Notes under the pieces: generated by a model
Told to the model about the DNA's origin: nothing
The model's database searches: none
The model's input: the letters and a program-made list of their open reading frames with translations, nothing else
Source of the DNA: Mariniplasma anaerobium
Lineage (GTDB): Bacteria; Bacillota_I; Bacilli_A; Acholeplasmatales; Acholeplasmataceae
Direction of reading: 5' to 3'
Assembly: GCF_016865445.1 (NCBI RefSeq)
Contig: NZ_AP024412.1
Span: forward strand, 1,736,001 to 1,800,000
DNA length: 64,000 nucleotides
Shown here: piece by piece, positions 51,744-60,452 of the stretch
Layout: every line of letters starts with the position of its first letter
How positions within the stretch are numbered: position 1 is the first letter of the stretch
Translations under genes and position numbers: made by a program

Positions 51744-51860
51744 CTATGAAATAGGTTGTGGTTTGTAAAAACACAGCTATGAAAAGGATTGTGGTTTGTA
51801 AAAACACAGCTATGAAAAGGATTGTGGTTTGTAAAAACACAGCTATGAAAAGGATTGTGG
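51744..51860 (+). repeat. 33-bp tandem repeats of the ISL3 terminal sequence
   Basis: Copies at 51744-51776 (three changes), 51777-51809 and 51810-51842 (identical), and 51843-51860 (partial). The start of each unit matches the element's inverted repeat, and an inverted pair with 29-bp spacing lies near 53307-53355. These are probably duplicated transposase-binding sites. There are no spacers, so this is not a CRISPR array. Confidence 0.85.
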
Positions 51861-51925
51861 TCAAAAAAAATACAGGTGTGCTTAAGTTTTTGCTTAAGTA
51901 CACCTTTTTTCTACCCTTTTTTCAA

Positions 51926-53227
51926 TTATATTTTGTATCTAATAGGAACGTCTTGATTAACTGAATATATAATTCTACGCTTCAGTCTATCAAAATTTTT
52001 AATCCCATTTGATGATTTGAGAATTGTTTTTACTTTAGAGTTAGTTTTCTCTATTTTACCGTTGGATAATCGTCTACCTTCAACTCTAATAAATGAATTC
52101 TTGATTTCTAATTTCCATTTATAAAGTGTTCTTCCAAAACTTCTAAATGCTGGATGATCAAAATGTCTAAACTCTTTAGTCAACTGCTCTAATTCAAGTT
52201 CACAGGTATCATAGAGAGCTGATTTATTGAAAGTTCTATAAGCTTCTTTTAATTTATATGCTTCATATAAGAGATCATCAATTGATAATAAATAGTGTAG
52301 AATATCTTCTTTTCTCCAATAGACGTTTAACTTAGCGATATGAATAGGTCCTGAATAGATACCCTCATAATCTCTTAGAAAGAAATAATGAAACTTCTTT
52401 AGCATATAGTAATACATGTCGTTTGCTTCTAAAGAAGAGGTGTGTTTATTGTATTTATGCATGACATCAAGTCTAATTTGTTTCATCGCTTCATTAAGTT
52501 GTTTGATGACATGAAATGAATCCACAGCGACTTTTGCTTTCGGAAAGGCTAGATTGATAACTTGCTTGTAAGAGTCCCACATATCAATTGTAAAGCCTTT
52601 AACTTGATCTCTTTCTACTTGAGATATGCGACTGAATTGCTCTATGAGATATCTTTTGTGTCTCGTTATATAGATATCAATGACTTTATTACTTTTAAAG
52701 TCAATAAGCATACAGGCATATTTATATTTAGATTTTTGTGATACATAAAATTCATCCATTGAAATATATGCAGGAAGCTTTAATCGTCTTGGTTGGACAT
52801 GGTAGTCAAATATATTTATCACGCTTTTATCTGATACATGATAAAGCTTTGATGCTGAAGCATATGTGTGTGTAGGATCTAATAGATATTCTAAGATGAG
52901 TGTTTTGGTATACATGCTAATAGATTCATAAGCAGATGAGAATGGATTAGGCTCATAATAGACATTACGACAAGTCTTACATCTATATCGTCTAGCTCTA
53001 TAAATGAGTATACATTTCCCGACTGTTGTAATACTGTGTGTAATATGTTTAATCTGGTAATCATGAACATATTGTTTTTCTGATCCACAAATCTTGCAAC
53101 TTATTTGTGAATCTCTTTTTAATTATATATATACATAAACATTTTGCCTTTCTTTTCTTAATGAAATCTCAGAAATCAAATGCCCTATGTATTCTAAATT
53201 TAAGAGTTCTATGATATCATGAATAAT
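51926..53227 (-). pseudogene. ISL3-family transposase with an in-frame ochre codon
   Basis: One continuous frame encodes the whole transposase except for TAA at 53125-53123. The N-terminal part before it includes IIELLNLEYIGHLISEIS, and a GGAGG site is placed for an ATT start at 53227 or 53224, with no in-frame ATG. After the TAA come the zinc-finger pairs CKIC and CKTC, with RARRYRC between them, then the ISL3 DDE domain (ISMDEFYVS, KGFTIDMWDSYKQVI, VDSFHVIKQLNEA) to the C-terminus. The lost start and the stop both argue for an inactive copy; the largest intact piece starts at ATG 52915. Confidence 0.85.
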
Positions 53228-53409
53228 GAAGTCCTCCTTTTCATTTAATTTAGGGTAGTAACTAAATTGTAACATGTAATGAGGGCTTCTTTTTTAAAAC
53301 CTTTAAGACCACAACCTATTTCATAGCCTATCTTATACCACAAACATTTTCATAGAACTTAAATAAAGGGGCTGTAATGAAATAAAATCATTATAGTCTA
53401 TAAAAACAC

Positions 53410-53441
53410 AAAACCACTCTGGAAAATCCAGAGTGGTTTTT
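53410..53441 (+). terminator. Insulating hairpin at the left end of the IS1182 element
   Basis: Perfect 13-bp stem AAAACCACTCTGG/CCAGAGTGGTTTT with a 5-base loop and a T-run lies 15 bp before the transposase start. It would stop transcription entering from outside, which is common in insertion sequences. Confidence 0.8.
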
Positions 53442-53455
53442 GATATAATTGAAGT

Positions 53456-55000
53456 ATGCAAAGTACTCAATTAACTCAATCTTATTTTAGCGCAAAACAA
53501 TTAAAATTACCACTAGAAATGAATATTTTAATACCATTTGATAGTGAAGTCAGAACATTTGACGAAGTATTTTCAAAAATCGAGGTTAAAAAATACTTAG
53601 TATCCAAATCTCATCAAGGTAGACTAGGATACAATTTAGTCAATATGTTGAAATTGGTATTGTTTTGCCAGATGGAAAAAATCCATAGTTTAAGAGCAAT
53701 GGAAAAGGCAGCTAAAAATGATATTAGGCTCATGTGGTTGACTAATGAGTTAAAACCAAGCCATAATACCATCAAAGAATTTATTAATACCCACTTAAAA
53801 ACATCCATCGAAGATATCTTTTTAGAGATCAATCAATATATCATAAAAAAAGAACAAATTGATATCAACACCTTATATATAGATGGGACAAAGATAGAGG
53901 CAAACGCAAACAAATATAAATTTGTTTGGAAGAACTCAATTCTTAAGTTTAAACAAAAACTTCAACTCAAAATTACCAAGACTCTGCACAAATTAAATGA
54001 AGACTATAAACATTTAGGCATCTACTTTCTGATCAAAGAAGATTATGAGATATCATATTTAGAAAAGATTAGAGATTTCTTAGTCAATGAAATTGACAAA
54101 GAAGGCATTGATTTTGTCTATGGCAAAGGGAACCACAAAAGTGGATTACAAAGAGATTATGAAGATATCGTAGACTACATAGAAAAACTAACAAGCTATA
54201 ATCATGATTTAGAGATCATAGGTCCATCAAGAAATTCATATGCAAGAACAGATCATGGTGCAACATATATGCGCATGAAAGACGATCATATGAGAAATGG
54301 TCAATTAAAGGCTGGATACAACATTCAAATTGGCGTGTCAGATGGATATATCATGCATATGGATGTCTATCAGAATCGAAGCGATTATAAAACATTAGAA
54401 CCATTTCTAGAAGGATTTAATCATAGCTATGGATTTTATCCTAAATATCCTGTAGCAGATGCTGGATATGGTGGACTTATAAATTATAGATATTTAAAAT
54501 CCAAAGATATGGAACTCTATCAAAAATATCCAATGTATAAAAAAGAAACCAGCAATCAGAACTATATAAATAGTCCTTATCGTGCAGAAAATTTCACTAA
54601 AGATAAAAACGGGAATCTAATTTGTCCAAAAGGACGAAAGATGAATTATCTATTTACAAGACACAATGGTAAAGATGTTTATGAGTCATCTACTTGTTTA
54701 AGATATCCGCTAGCTTCAAAGTGTAAAAAAGGGAAAGCTCCAAGACGTATTGAAGTCAATGAAGAATTATGGAACTATCAAAAAAAAGCAAGAGATAATC
54801 TTCAATCTGATTTAGGTATAGAACTTAGGATTCAACACTCAATTCAAGTTGAAGGCGCATTTGGGGTTTTAAAAGAAGACTTTAAATTTAGAAGATTTAA
54901 GCGACGTGGCATCCAAAATGTTAAATTAGAGTTTATGTTACTCTCAATTGGGTATAATTTATCAAAATATCATAACAAGCAACAACGATTCGTTCAATAG
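53456..55000 (+). CDS. IS1182-family transposase
   Basis: A 514-residue DDE transposase. The N-terminal DUF772-type domain starts near residue 40 (EVKKYLVSKSHQGRLGYNLVNMLKLVLF). Catalytic Asp residues are in TLYIDGTKIEANANKYKFVWK and PVADAGYGG, and the Glu in QVEGAFGVLKEDFKFRRFKRRG. The frame is complete and within family length. No Shine-Dalgarno sequence is visible before the ATG, which sits only 15 bp after a terminator-like hairpin, so expression is probably very low. It looks functional. Confidence 0.93.
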   Translation: MQSTQLTQSYFSAKQLKLPLEMNILIPFDSEVRTFDEVFSKIEVKKYLVSKSHQGRLGYNLVNMLKLVLFCQMEKIHSLRAMEKAAKNDIRLMWLTNELKPSHNTIKEFINTHLKTSIEDIFLEINQYIIKKEQIDINTLYIDGTKIEANANKYKFVWKNSILKFKQKLQLKITKTLHKLNEDYKHLGIYFLIKEDYEISYLEKIRDFLVNEIDKEGIDFVYGKGNHKSGLQRDYEDIVDYIEKLTSYNHDLEIIGPSRNSYARTDHGATYMRMKDDHMRNGQLKAGYNIQIGVSDGYIMHMDVYQNRSDYKTLEPFLEGFNHSYGFYPKYPVADAGYGGLINYRYLKSKDMELYQKYPMYKKETSNQNYINSPYRAENFTKDKNGNLICPKGRKMNYLFTRHNGKDVYESSTCLRYPLASKCKKGKAPRRIEVNEELWNYQKKARDNLQSDLGIELRIQHSIQVEGAFGVLKEDFKFRRFKRRGIQNVKLEFMLLSIGYNLSKYHNKQQRFVQ

Positions 55001-55044
55001 TTATCCTGTGGAAAACTAAAGAATTTTGAAGTTCTCTTTTAAAT

Positions 55045-55069
55045 ATGCCTGAAAACAGGTATTTTTTTA
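55045..55069 (+). terminator. Terminator after the IS1182 transposase
   Basis: An ATGCCTG/CAGGTAT hairpin with loop AAAA and a T-run lies 45 bp after the transposase stop codon. Confidence 0.7.
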
Positions 55070-55156
55070 TATTTATCCACAAAACAAAAGAAAAAGGGAC
55101 TGTGTAGTCCATGAAGATTAAATATTCTTCATTTCATTACAGCCCCTTTTTATGTG

Positions 55157-57028
55157 TTATTTAGATGAATCAATCATCAGTTTAACTAAATTATTAGAAA
55201 ACTCAGTTGGATCTTCAATAGGTAATCCTTCCATTAATAACGCTTGGTGATATAAAAGAGATGCATATTCATCAATTTTAGCATTATCTTTCTCATACAC
55301 TGAAAGAACAGCTTTAAATAAATCATGATCTGGATTAATCTCTAAAATTCTTTCTGCTTTAATCTCATTTTGATTAGGCATAGATTTTAAAATCTTTTCC
55401 ATTTCTAAGCTTAATCCTTCTCCTGATACCAAGCATACTGGTGAATCTTTTAATCTAGCAGTTAATTTAACATCTTTAACTTTATCTTTTAATGCTTTTT
55501 TAATTGCTTTCAAAATATCTTTATTTTCTTTTTCTTTTGTTTTTAAATCCTCTTTTTTACTATCATCAACAAAATCAGCTTCACCTTGTTGAACAGATTT
55601 AAAAGGTACTTCATCATAGTTATTTAATACTTGAATCATAAATTCATCAATTTCATCAGTAAATAATAAAACCTCTGATCCATTTTCTTTCATAACATCC
55701 ATTTGAGGAAGATTCAAAATACTTTGTTTTGATTTACCAGTGGCAAAATAGATTGCTTTTTGACTTTCTGGTTTTCTGTCTAAATATTCTTTAAATGTCG
55801 TGTATTCATCTGATTGAGATGTTTTAAACATAATTAAATCTTTTAAAATATCTTTATGCATACCGAATTGATCATACATACCGTATTTTAATGTATTTTT
55901 ATATGCCTCATAAAACTTAATATAAGTTTCTCTTTCATTTTTTAACATCAATTCAAGTTCACTTTTAATCTTTTTCTCTAAATGAGCCGCAATATTTTTA
56001 ACTTGTCTGTTTTGTTGTAGTAATTCACGAGAAATATTTAAAGATAAGTCACTTGAATCAACTAACCCTTTCACAAACTTGAAATGATCTGGAATTAAAT
56101 CTTTATTTTTGTCTTGAATAAAGACGCCTTTAGAATATAATTGTAATCCTTTTTCATATTTTTCACTGTAAAAATCATATGCTGGTTTAGATGGAATAAA
56201 TAAAAGTGCTGTATACGTTAACATGCCTTCAACTTTTGTGTGAATCACCTTAAGTGGTTCTTCATAATCGTTGAATTGATGTTTATAAAAATCGCTCATT
56301 TCTTCATCTGTAATTTCTGATTTTTGACGCTTCCAAATTGGAATCATTTGATTAAGTGTTTCTTTTTCAAGTTTTTCTTTTTTATCATCGCCATGATTAA
56401 CCATAATATTAATTGGATATCTTACATAGTCACTATACTTTTTAATAAGTGTTTTTAGTGTATATGTTTCAAGATAAGTTGAAAAATCTTCATCATTTTC
56501 TTTATCATCTTTGTGTAGATATAAAACAATTTTAGTTCCTACTTCTTTTTCATCTGTTTCGTCTATCGTATATGATGACTCACCATTAGATGACCATTTA
56601 TATCCTTTTTCTGAAAAAGGACTCTTTGTATAGACTTCAACCTTATCAGAAACCATAAATGCTGAATAAAAACCAACACCAAATTGTCCAATGATCTCAA
56701 CATCTTCTTTTTCTAGCTTTTCTAAAAATTGTTTAGATCCACTTTGAGCAATCGTTCCTAAGTTTTCTATTAATTCTTCTTCACTAAATCCAATACCATT
56801 ATCTCTAATCGTTAATGTACGATTTTCTTTATTAGGTTCCAACCATATTTCATAAGTATCAGATTCAACCTTTGGGTCAGTGAGTGACATATAATGTCTT
56901 TTATCTATTGCGTCACTCGCATTTGATATCAATTCTCTTAAAAATATTTCTTTTTGTGTATAAATAGAATGTGTCATCAAATGTAATAATTTTTGTGATT
57001 CTGTTTTAAATTTTTTTGTCTTTGACAT
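55157..57028 (-). CDS. htpG: Hsp90-family chaperone HtpG
   Basis: A 623-residue ATP-dependent chaperone. The GHKL ATPase N-domain has ELISNASDAIDK (Glu and Asn of the ATP site), IRDNGIGFSEEEL and GQFGVGFYSAFMVSDKVEV. The middle and C-terminal dimerisation domains are present and length is normal. It acts on late folding clients in the cytoplasm. It is the last gene of a same-strand run (PfkB, GtrA, RidA, HtpG) with 44 bp before it. No CIRCE element was seen. The IS1182 element ends 10 bp past its stop codon, and the gene is intact. Confidence 0.96.
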   Translation of the reverse strand: MSKTKKFKTESQKLLHLMTHSIYTQKEIFLRELISNASDAIDKRHYMSLTDPKVESDTYEIWLEPNKENRTLTIRDNGIGFSEEELIENLGTIAQSGSKQFLEKLEKEDVEIIGQFGVGFYSAFMVSDKVEVYTKSPFSEKGYKWSSNGESSYTIDETDEKEVGTKIVLYLHKDDKENDEDFSTYLETYTLKTLIKKYSDYVRYPINIMVNHGDDKKEKLEKETLNQMIPIWKRQKSEITDEEMSDFYKHQFNDYEEPLKVIHTKVEGMLTYTALLFIPSKPAYDFYSEKYEKGLQLYSKGVFIQDKNKDLIPDHFKFVKGLVDSSDLSLNISRELLQQNRQVKNIAAHLEKKIKSELELMLKNERETYIKFYEAYKNTLKYGMYDQFGMHKDILKDLIMFKTSQSDEYTTFKEYLDRKPESQKAIYFATGKSKQSILNLPQMDVMKENGSEVLLFTDEIDEFMIQVLNNYDEVPFKSVQQGEADFVDDSKKEDLKTKEKENKDILKAIKKALKDKVKDVKLTARLKDSPVCLVSGEGLSLEMEKILKSMPNQNEIKAERILEINPDHDLFKAVLSVYEKDNAKIDEYASLLYHQALLMEGLPIEDPTEFSNNLVKLMIDSSK

Positions 57029-57072
57029 ATTATCGCCTCCATTAAAAATTGTAGTAAATATTCACCTTTATG

Positions 57073-57450
57073 TCAAGCCTTTTGAGCTATTAGTTCAATC
57101 TCAATTAACCCATCTTTAGGTAGTCTTGAAACTTCAATAGTTGATCTAGCTGGTTTATGATTTTCAAAAAAATCACCATACATTTTATTAACAACGCTAA
57201 AAACAGATAAATCCTTTAAAAAGATTGTTACTTTAACAACTTCAGATTTAACAAATCCAGATTCTTTGAGTATCTCTTCTATGTTTTTAAATACTTGTTT
57301 TGTTTGACCTATAATCTCATTTGTTGGAAAATCACTTGTTTTTGGGTCAATACCTAATTGTCCTGAGGTAAATAATGTTTGATTGTTGACTATAGCTTGG
57401 CTGTATGGACCTACAGCTTGAGCAGCCTTTTCTGTTGAAATAATTTTCAT
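57073..57450 (-). CDS. ridA: RidA-family enamine/imine deaminase
   Basis: A 125-residue YjgF/RidA protein. Key features are AVGPYSQAIVNNQTLFTSGQLGIDP at the N-terminus and the catalytic Arg in KPARSTIEVSRLPKDGLIEIELIA at the C-terminus. It hydrolyses reactive 2-aminoacrylate formed by PLP enzymes and so protects them; tryptophanase in this window is one source of such intermediates. It lies 18 bp after the GtrA gene. Confidence 0.95.
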   Translation of the reverse strand: MKIISTEKAAQAVGPYSQAIVNNQTLFTSGQLGIDPKTSDFPTNEIIGQTKQVFKNIEEILKESGFVKSEVVKVTIFLKDLSVFSVVNKMYGDFFENHKPARSTIEVSRLPKDGLIEIELIAQKA

Positions 57451-57468
57451 AATATTTTCTCCCTTTTT

Positions 57469-57873
57469 TTATCTTGTATTCATTTGATTTTTATATATAA
57501 ATATTCTTGAAAATAAAAACTCCGTTACAAAATTTAAAATCATCGTTACACCTAATACAATATATTCATTTACACCAGCATTTACGATTGCATCTCCACC
57601 CCAAGTCGTGATGGGAATAAAAAATAAATAATAAATGAATATCTTTGTCATTGCAACTGGGATATTATTAGATGATTTAAATGTAAATCTTCTATTTAGT
57701 GTAAAATTCCATAAAACAGATAGTGTTATTGCGATTAAATAGCTTGGCCAATAAGGAAATCCTGTAAGCTCATTTAAGAGCGTAAAAGATCCTAATTCTA
57801 TTGCTCCTGCTGAAATTGAAAATCCTGTGAACTTAATAAACTGAATCCAGTTATCTTTTTTTGTCATTTCCAT
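57469..57873 (-). CDS. GtrA-family membrane protein
   Basis: A 134-residue four-helix membrane protein. The GtrA pattern is clear: FIKFTGFSISAGAIELGSFTLLNEL, then WPSYLIAITLSVLWNFTLNRRFTFKS (the N-F-x-x-N-R-x-F-x-F signature). Members help flip lipid-linked sugars or take part in cell-surface polysaccharide synthesis; no glycosyltransferase is next to it, so its partner is unknown. It starts 10 bp after the PfkB kinase gene. The ribosome binding site is weak. Confidence 0.88.
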   Translation of the reverse strand: MEMTKKDNWIQFIKFTGFSISAGAIELGSFTLLNELTGFPYWPSYLIAITLSVLWNFTLNRRFTFKSSNNIPVAMTKIFIYYLFFIPITTWGGDAIVNAGVNEYIVLGVTMILNFVTEFLFSRIFIYKNQMNTR

Positions 57874-57882
57874 TATGCATAC

Positions 57883-58794
57883 CTATGCTTTCATATCTTG
57901 TATTGTAATTAAATTGTGTAAAACTTCGATATCATCTCTATGTGCTATATACGCTAAAGAAATGGCTGTTGCTCTTTTTAAAGCAAATTCTAAATCATGT
58001 TTTTTTACATTTGAAACAAACCCAGCTAAAAGTGCATCTCCTGCACCTACTGTATGATAAACTTTTATATCAGGAACAGATATTTTATAAATATGTTTTT
58101 TTGAAACATATAAACTTCCTATTTTACCTAAACTAACTAGAACTTCTGAGACACCTGTATCACATATCTTTAATGCCTCTTTGATAATAGTCGGTTCATC
58201 GTCCAATTGTTGGTTCGCGTACTCTTTTAATTCTTCTAAATTTGGTTTAATTAAATCCGGTGTGGCTGTCAATCCTTCTTTAAACCATGCTTTTGAAGTA
58301 TCTAGAATAATTTTATCTGCTAAATGTTTAATTTCTTTAATTAAAATTTTATAAATGTCGGCATCAAAATCAATAGGTGCACTTCCTGATATAATAACAA
58401 CATCCTTTGGCTTAATCAATGATTTTAACAAAATGATAAGTTCGTTAAAATGATTCATGTCACAAGATGGTCCTTGATCATTGATATCAAATGATTCATT
58501 TGAAAATTGATCAAATATTTTTATATTTTCTCTTGTATTACCTTCAATATTAATAAATTGATGATCTATATGCAATTTTGATAATTCTTTTGAAATAAAT
58601 TTTCCGTTTGTCCCACCTAAAAATCCAGTAGCAAATGTCTTTTCATTTAATTGTTTTAAGACTTTAGATATATTAATACCCTTACCACCAGCAACTTTTT
58701 GTTTTTTAATAACATTAGCGTGTTTTTGATTATCGAGTTTATCTACAAAAATCATTGTATCAATTGCAGGATTAAGTGTAATCGTTATAAACAT
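57883..58794 (-). CDS. PfkB-family 1-phosphofructokinase or tagatose-6-phosphate kinase
   Basis: A 303-residue sugar kinase of the FruK/LacC group. NPAID near the start, KVAGGKGINISKVLKQL (about 36-52), a central ISGSAP, and the phosphate-binding GAGDALLAGFV (about 251-261) are diagnostic. It phosphorylates a fructose- or tagatose-phosphate in the cytoplasm; without an adjacent PTS gene or aldolase the choice cannot be made. The ATG at 58794 has a GGAGAGGTGAT site, better than the upstream alternative start. It leads the run to GtrA, RidA and HtpG. Confidence 0.9.
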   Translation of the reverse strand: MFITITLNPAIDTMIFVDKLDNQKHANVIKKQKVAGGKGINISKVLKQLNEKTFATGFLGGTNGKFISKELSKLHIDHQFINIEGNTRENIKIFDQFSNESFDINDQGPSCDMNHFNELIILLKSLIKPKDVVIISGSAPIDFDADIYKILIKEIKHLADKIILDTSKAWFKEGLTATPDLIKPNLEELKEYANQQLDDEPTIIKEALKICDTGVSEVLVSLGKIGSLYVSKKHIYKISVPDIKVYHTVGAGDALLAGFVSNVKKHDLEFALKRATAISLAYIAHRDDIEVLHNLITIQDMKA

Positions 58795-58870
58795 AAAAAT
58801 CACCTCTCCTATTTATTATATAACTTCTTAATATATATTTAAAGAAAGTAATTTAATCTTAGCAAATTAA

Positions 58871-58900
58871 AAACGCCCTAAGTAAACTCTTAGAACGTTT
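58871..58900 (-). terminator. Terminator of the second amino-acid ABC pair
   Basis: Arms AAACG-CTAAG and CTTAG-CGTTT with a 2x2 internal loop lie immediately after the permease stop; a moderate T-run follows on the minus strand. Confidence 0.6.
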
Positions 58901-59554
58901 CTATGATACTGTATTATCCATAAAATCAAATTTTTGCTCAAGTTTTTTAAATATTTTTATAATGAGAAAACTCATTAATAAATAAAATACTGCAGCTAAG
59001 AAAAATGGAGAAATCGTAAAATCTCTAGATACAATCTCTTTAACATTTCTCATTAAATCAGATATTGCAATCACGGTCACTAACGATGTATCTTTAATAA
59101 GCGTGATGACTTCATTGGTAATTGTTGGCATCTCTTTTCTTATAGCTTGTGGCATAATAACATATCTATATGTTTTTAATCTAGACGCTCCCATCATTTG
59201 TGCACTCTCTTCTTGATCTTTTGGAAGAGATTCAATACCCGCTCTCATGATTTCTGTAAAGTATGCTGCATAATTAAGTACAAAAGCAATATAAGCGACC
59301 ATCATACGATCAATCATAATACCAAAAGCCGGCAAGCCAAACATAAAGAAAAATAATTGTAGCATTAAAGGAGTCCCTCTAAATAGCCATGTATATAATG
59401 ATGTTAATCTTCTAAAAAATGGGTTTAATCGATAACTCATTGATAATATAATACTAATTGGAAACGAAAGAGCAAGTGTCACAAAGAAGATTCTTAGTGA
59501 CACGCTTGCTCCAGTTGATAAGTACTTTATCGTTTCTAAAAGATAATCAATCAT
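58901..59554 (-). CDS. Amino-acid ABC transporter permease
   Basis: A 217-residue permease of the HisM/GlnP family with five helices. The cytoplasmic EAA loop is visible in EESAQMMGASRLKTYRYVIMPQAIRKEMPTI (about 131-161). The N-terminal YLSTGASVSLRIFFVTLALSFPISI is typical. It overlaps the binding-protein gene by 4 bp. Unlike the operon at 29.4-31.7 kb, no ATPase gene is beside it, so an ATPase must be shared or encoded elsewhere. Confidence 0.92.
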   Translation of the reverse strand: MIDYLLETIKYLSTGASVSLRIFFVTLALSFPISIILSMSYRLNPFFRRLTSLYTWLFRGTPLMLQLFFFMFGLPAFGIMIDRMMVAYIAFVLNYAAYFTEIMRAGIESLPKDQEESAQMMGASRLKTYRYVIMPQAIRKEMPTITNEVITLIKDTSLVTVIAISDLMRNVKEIVSRDFTISPFFLAAVFYLLMSFLIIKIFKKLEQKFDFMDNTVS

Positions 59555-60339
59555 CTTAGGAAAATATCTTCATCAAACCATTTAACAGATATTTCTGATG
59601 CTTTACCATCTGCAATCATATCAGCTAAAGCTTGATTAATTTCATCTCTAATATCACTTGATTCTAATCTAAAACCAATACCATATGTTTCTTCTCCAAA
59701 GTTATCTTCTAATACATCATATACACCTGGGTTTAAAGACATAATATATCTACCCATAATTTCATCAATAACTACAGCATCTACAGTTTGATTTTGTAGT
59801 TCAAGCAAAGCACTGTTGAATGTATCAAATTTAACAAGTTCACCTAAATCAGCATAAATAGCATTTGCAATTACAGCATCTTCAGATGCACTAGATATTT
59901 GTACGCCTACTTTAAGCCCAGCTAAATCTGCAATGCTTGTGATTGCTTCATCTTTAAGAATCATAACCATTTGCGTATTTTCTAAATATGGATTACTAAA
60001 GACCATTTCTTCTAATCTTGAATCTGTAATAGTTAATCCATTCCAAATCATATCAATAGTTCCAGAATTTAATTCTAAAACTTTTGCATCCCAATCAATA
60101 GGTTGAAATCTAACTTCGATATTTAATCTATGTCCAACTTCATTTGCAAGATCCACATCAAATCCAGTAAGTTCTCCTTGATCATCTCTGAAACCCATTG
60201 GAGCAAATGTATCGTCAAGACCAACAACTAAATAACCACGATCTTCAATACCTTCCCATGTTTGAATCACTTCTTCACCACATGAAGCAAGTGTCACAAC
60301 CCCTAAAACAGCAACCATTAATAATAATATTTTTTTCAT
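59551..60339 (-). CDS. Amino-acid ABC substrate-binding lipoprotein
   Basis: A 262-residue family 3 solute-binding protein with a lipoprotein signal; lipobox LASC places the lipidated Cys at about residue 20. The mature part starts with GYLVVGLDDTFAPMGFRDDQGELTGFDVDLANEVG, then IDMIWNGLTITDSRLEEMVFSNPYLE, the polar amino acid pattern. It delivers an amino acid, possibly glutamine or cystine-like, to the adjacent permease. AGGTGAAGGAAA precedes the ATG. Confidence 0.92.
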   Translation of the reverse strand: MKKILLLMVAVLGVVTLASCGEEVIQTWEGIEDRGYLVVGLDDTFAPMGFRDDQGELTGFDVDLANEVGHRLNIEVRFQPIDWDAKVLELNSGTIDMIWNGLTITDSRLEEMVFSNPYLENTQMVMILKDEAITSIADLAGLKVGVQISSASEDAVIANAIYADLGELVKFDTFNSALLELQNQTVDAVVIDEIMGRYIMSLNPGVYDVLEDNFGEETYGIGFRLESSDIRDEINQALADMIADGKASEISVKWFDEDIFLR

Positions 60340-60420
60340 TTTCCTTCACCTCTTGCAACAATTATACTTCATTACTTCACTGTTGTAAAGTGCTAAAGTG
60401 ATGAAAACGTTTTTTGCATA

Positions 60421-60452
60421 AAAAAAGTTTACTTTCGCAAACTCATTTTTTT
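60421..60452 (-). terminator. Terminator at the end of the YerC gene
   Basis: The GAGTTTGC/GTAAACTTT-type hairpin with flanking A- and T-runs overlaps the stop codon of the yerC-like gene. The stem is short, so efficiency is uncertain. Confidence 0.5.

Larger units (their letters stand above)
51740..53359. mobile_element. ISL3-family insertion sequence, decayed
   Basis: A 1620-bp element bounded by 8-bp direct repeats TAAATAAA (51732-51739 and 53360-53367), the duplication length expected for ISL3. Its ends are inverted repeats: 51740 reads GGTCCTATGAAATAGGTTGT and the right end, reverse-complemented, reads AGTTCTATGAAAATGTTTGT. Inside the left end a terminal-repeat-like 33-bp unit is present three and a half times; the right end has two copies. 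It contains one transposase gene with a nonsense codon. It lies between the CPBP gene and an IS1182 element, which starts directly at its right duplication. Confidence 0.85.
53368..55146. mobile_element. IS1182-family insertion sequence, apparently intact
   Basis: A 1779-bp element with perfect 16-bp inverted repeats GGGGCTGTAATGAAAT at 53368-53383 and 55131-55146; flanking A/T bases extend the symmetry by three. It encodes one full-length transposase. A hairpin terminator lies just inside each end. It abuts the right target duplication of the ISL3 element and ends 10 bp before the htpG stop codon. No clear target duplication of its own is visible. Confidence 0.88.

Noticed and set aside
51744-51860. 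Regular 33-bp repeats as a CRISPR array
   Set aside because: The units are directly tandem with no spacers, match the ISL3 terminal repeat, and no cas gene is nearby.
51758-51964. 68-residue ORF starting GTG with repeated VCKNTAMKRI units
   Set aside because: It is translation of the non-coding terminal repeats of the ISL3 element. The 33-bp period is a multiple of three, which keeps the frame open by chance.
30155-53227. TAA recoded as glutamine, suggested by ochre codons inside the ABC permease and the ISL3 transposase
   Set aside because: Many intact genes here end in TAA exactly at the expected family length (for example htpG, pheA neighbours and the FeoB partner). Two isolated nonsense codons are better explained by mutation or sequence error.
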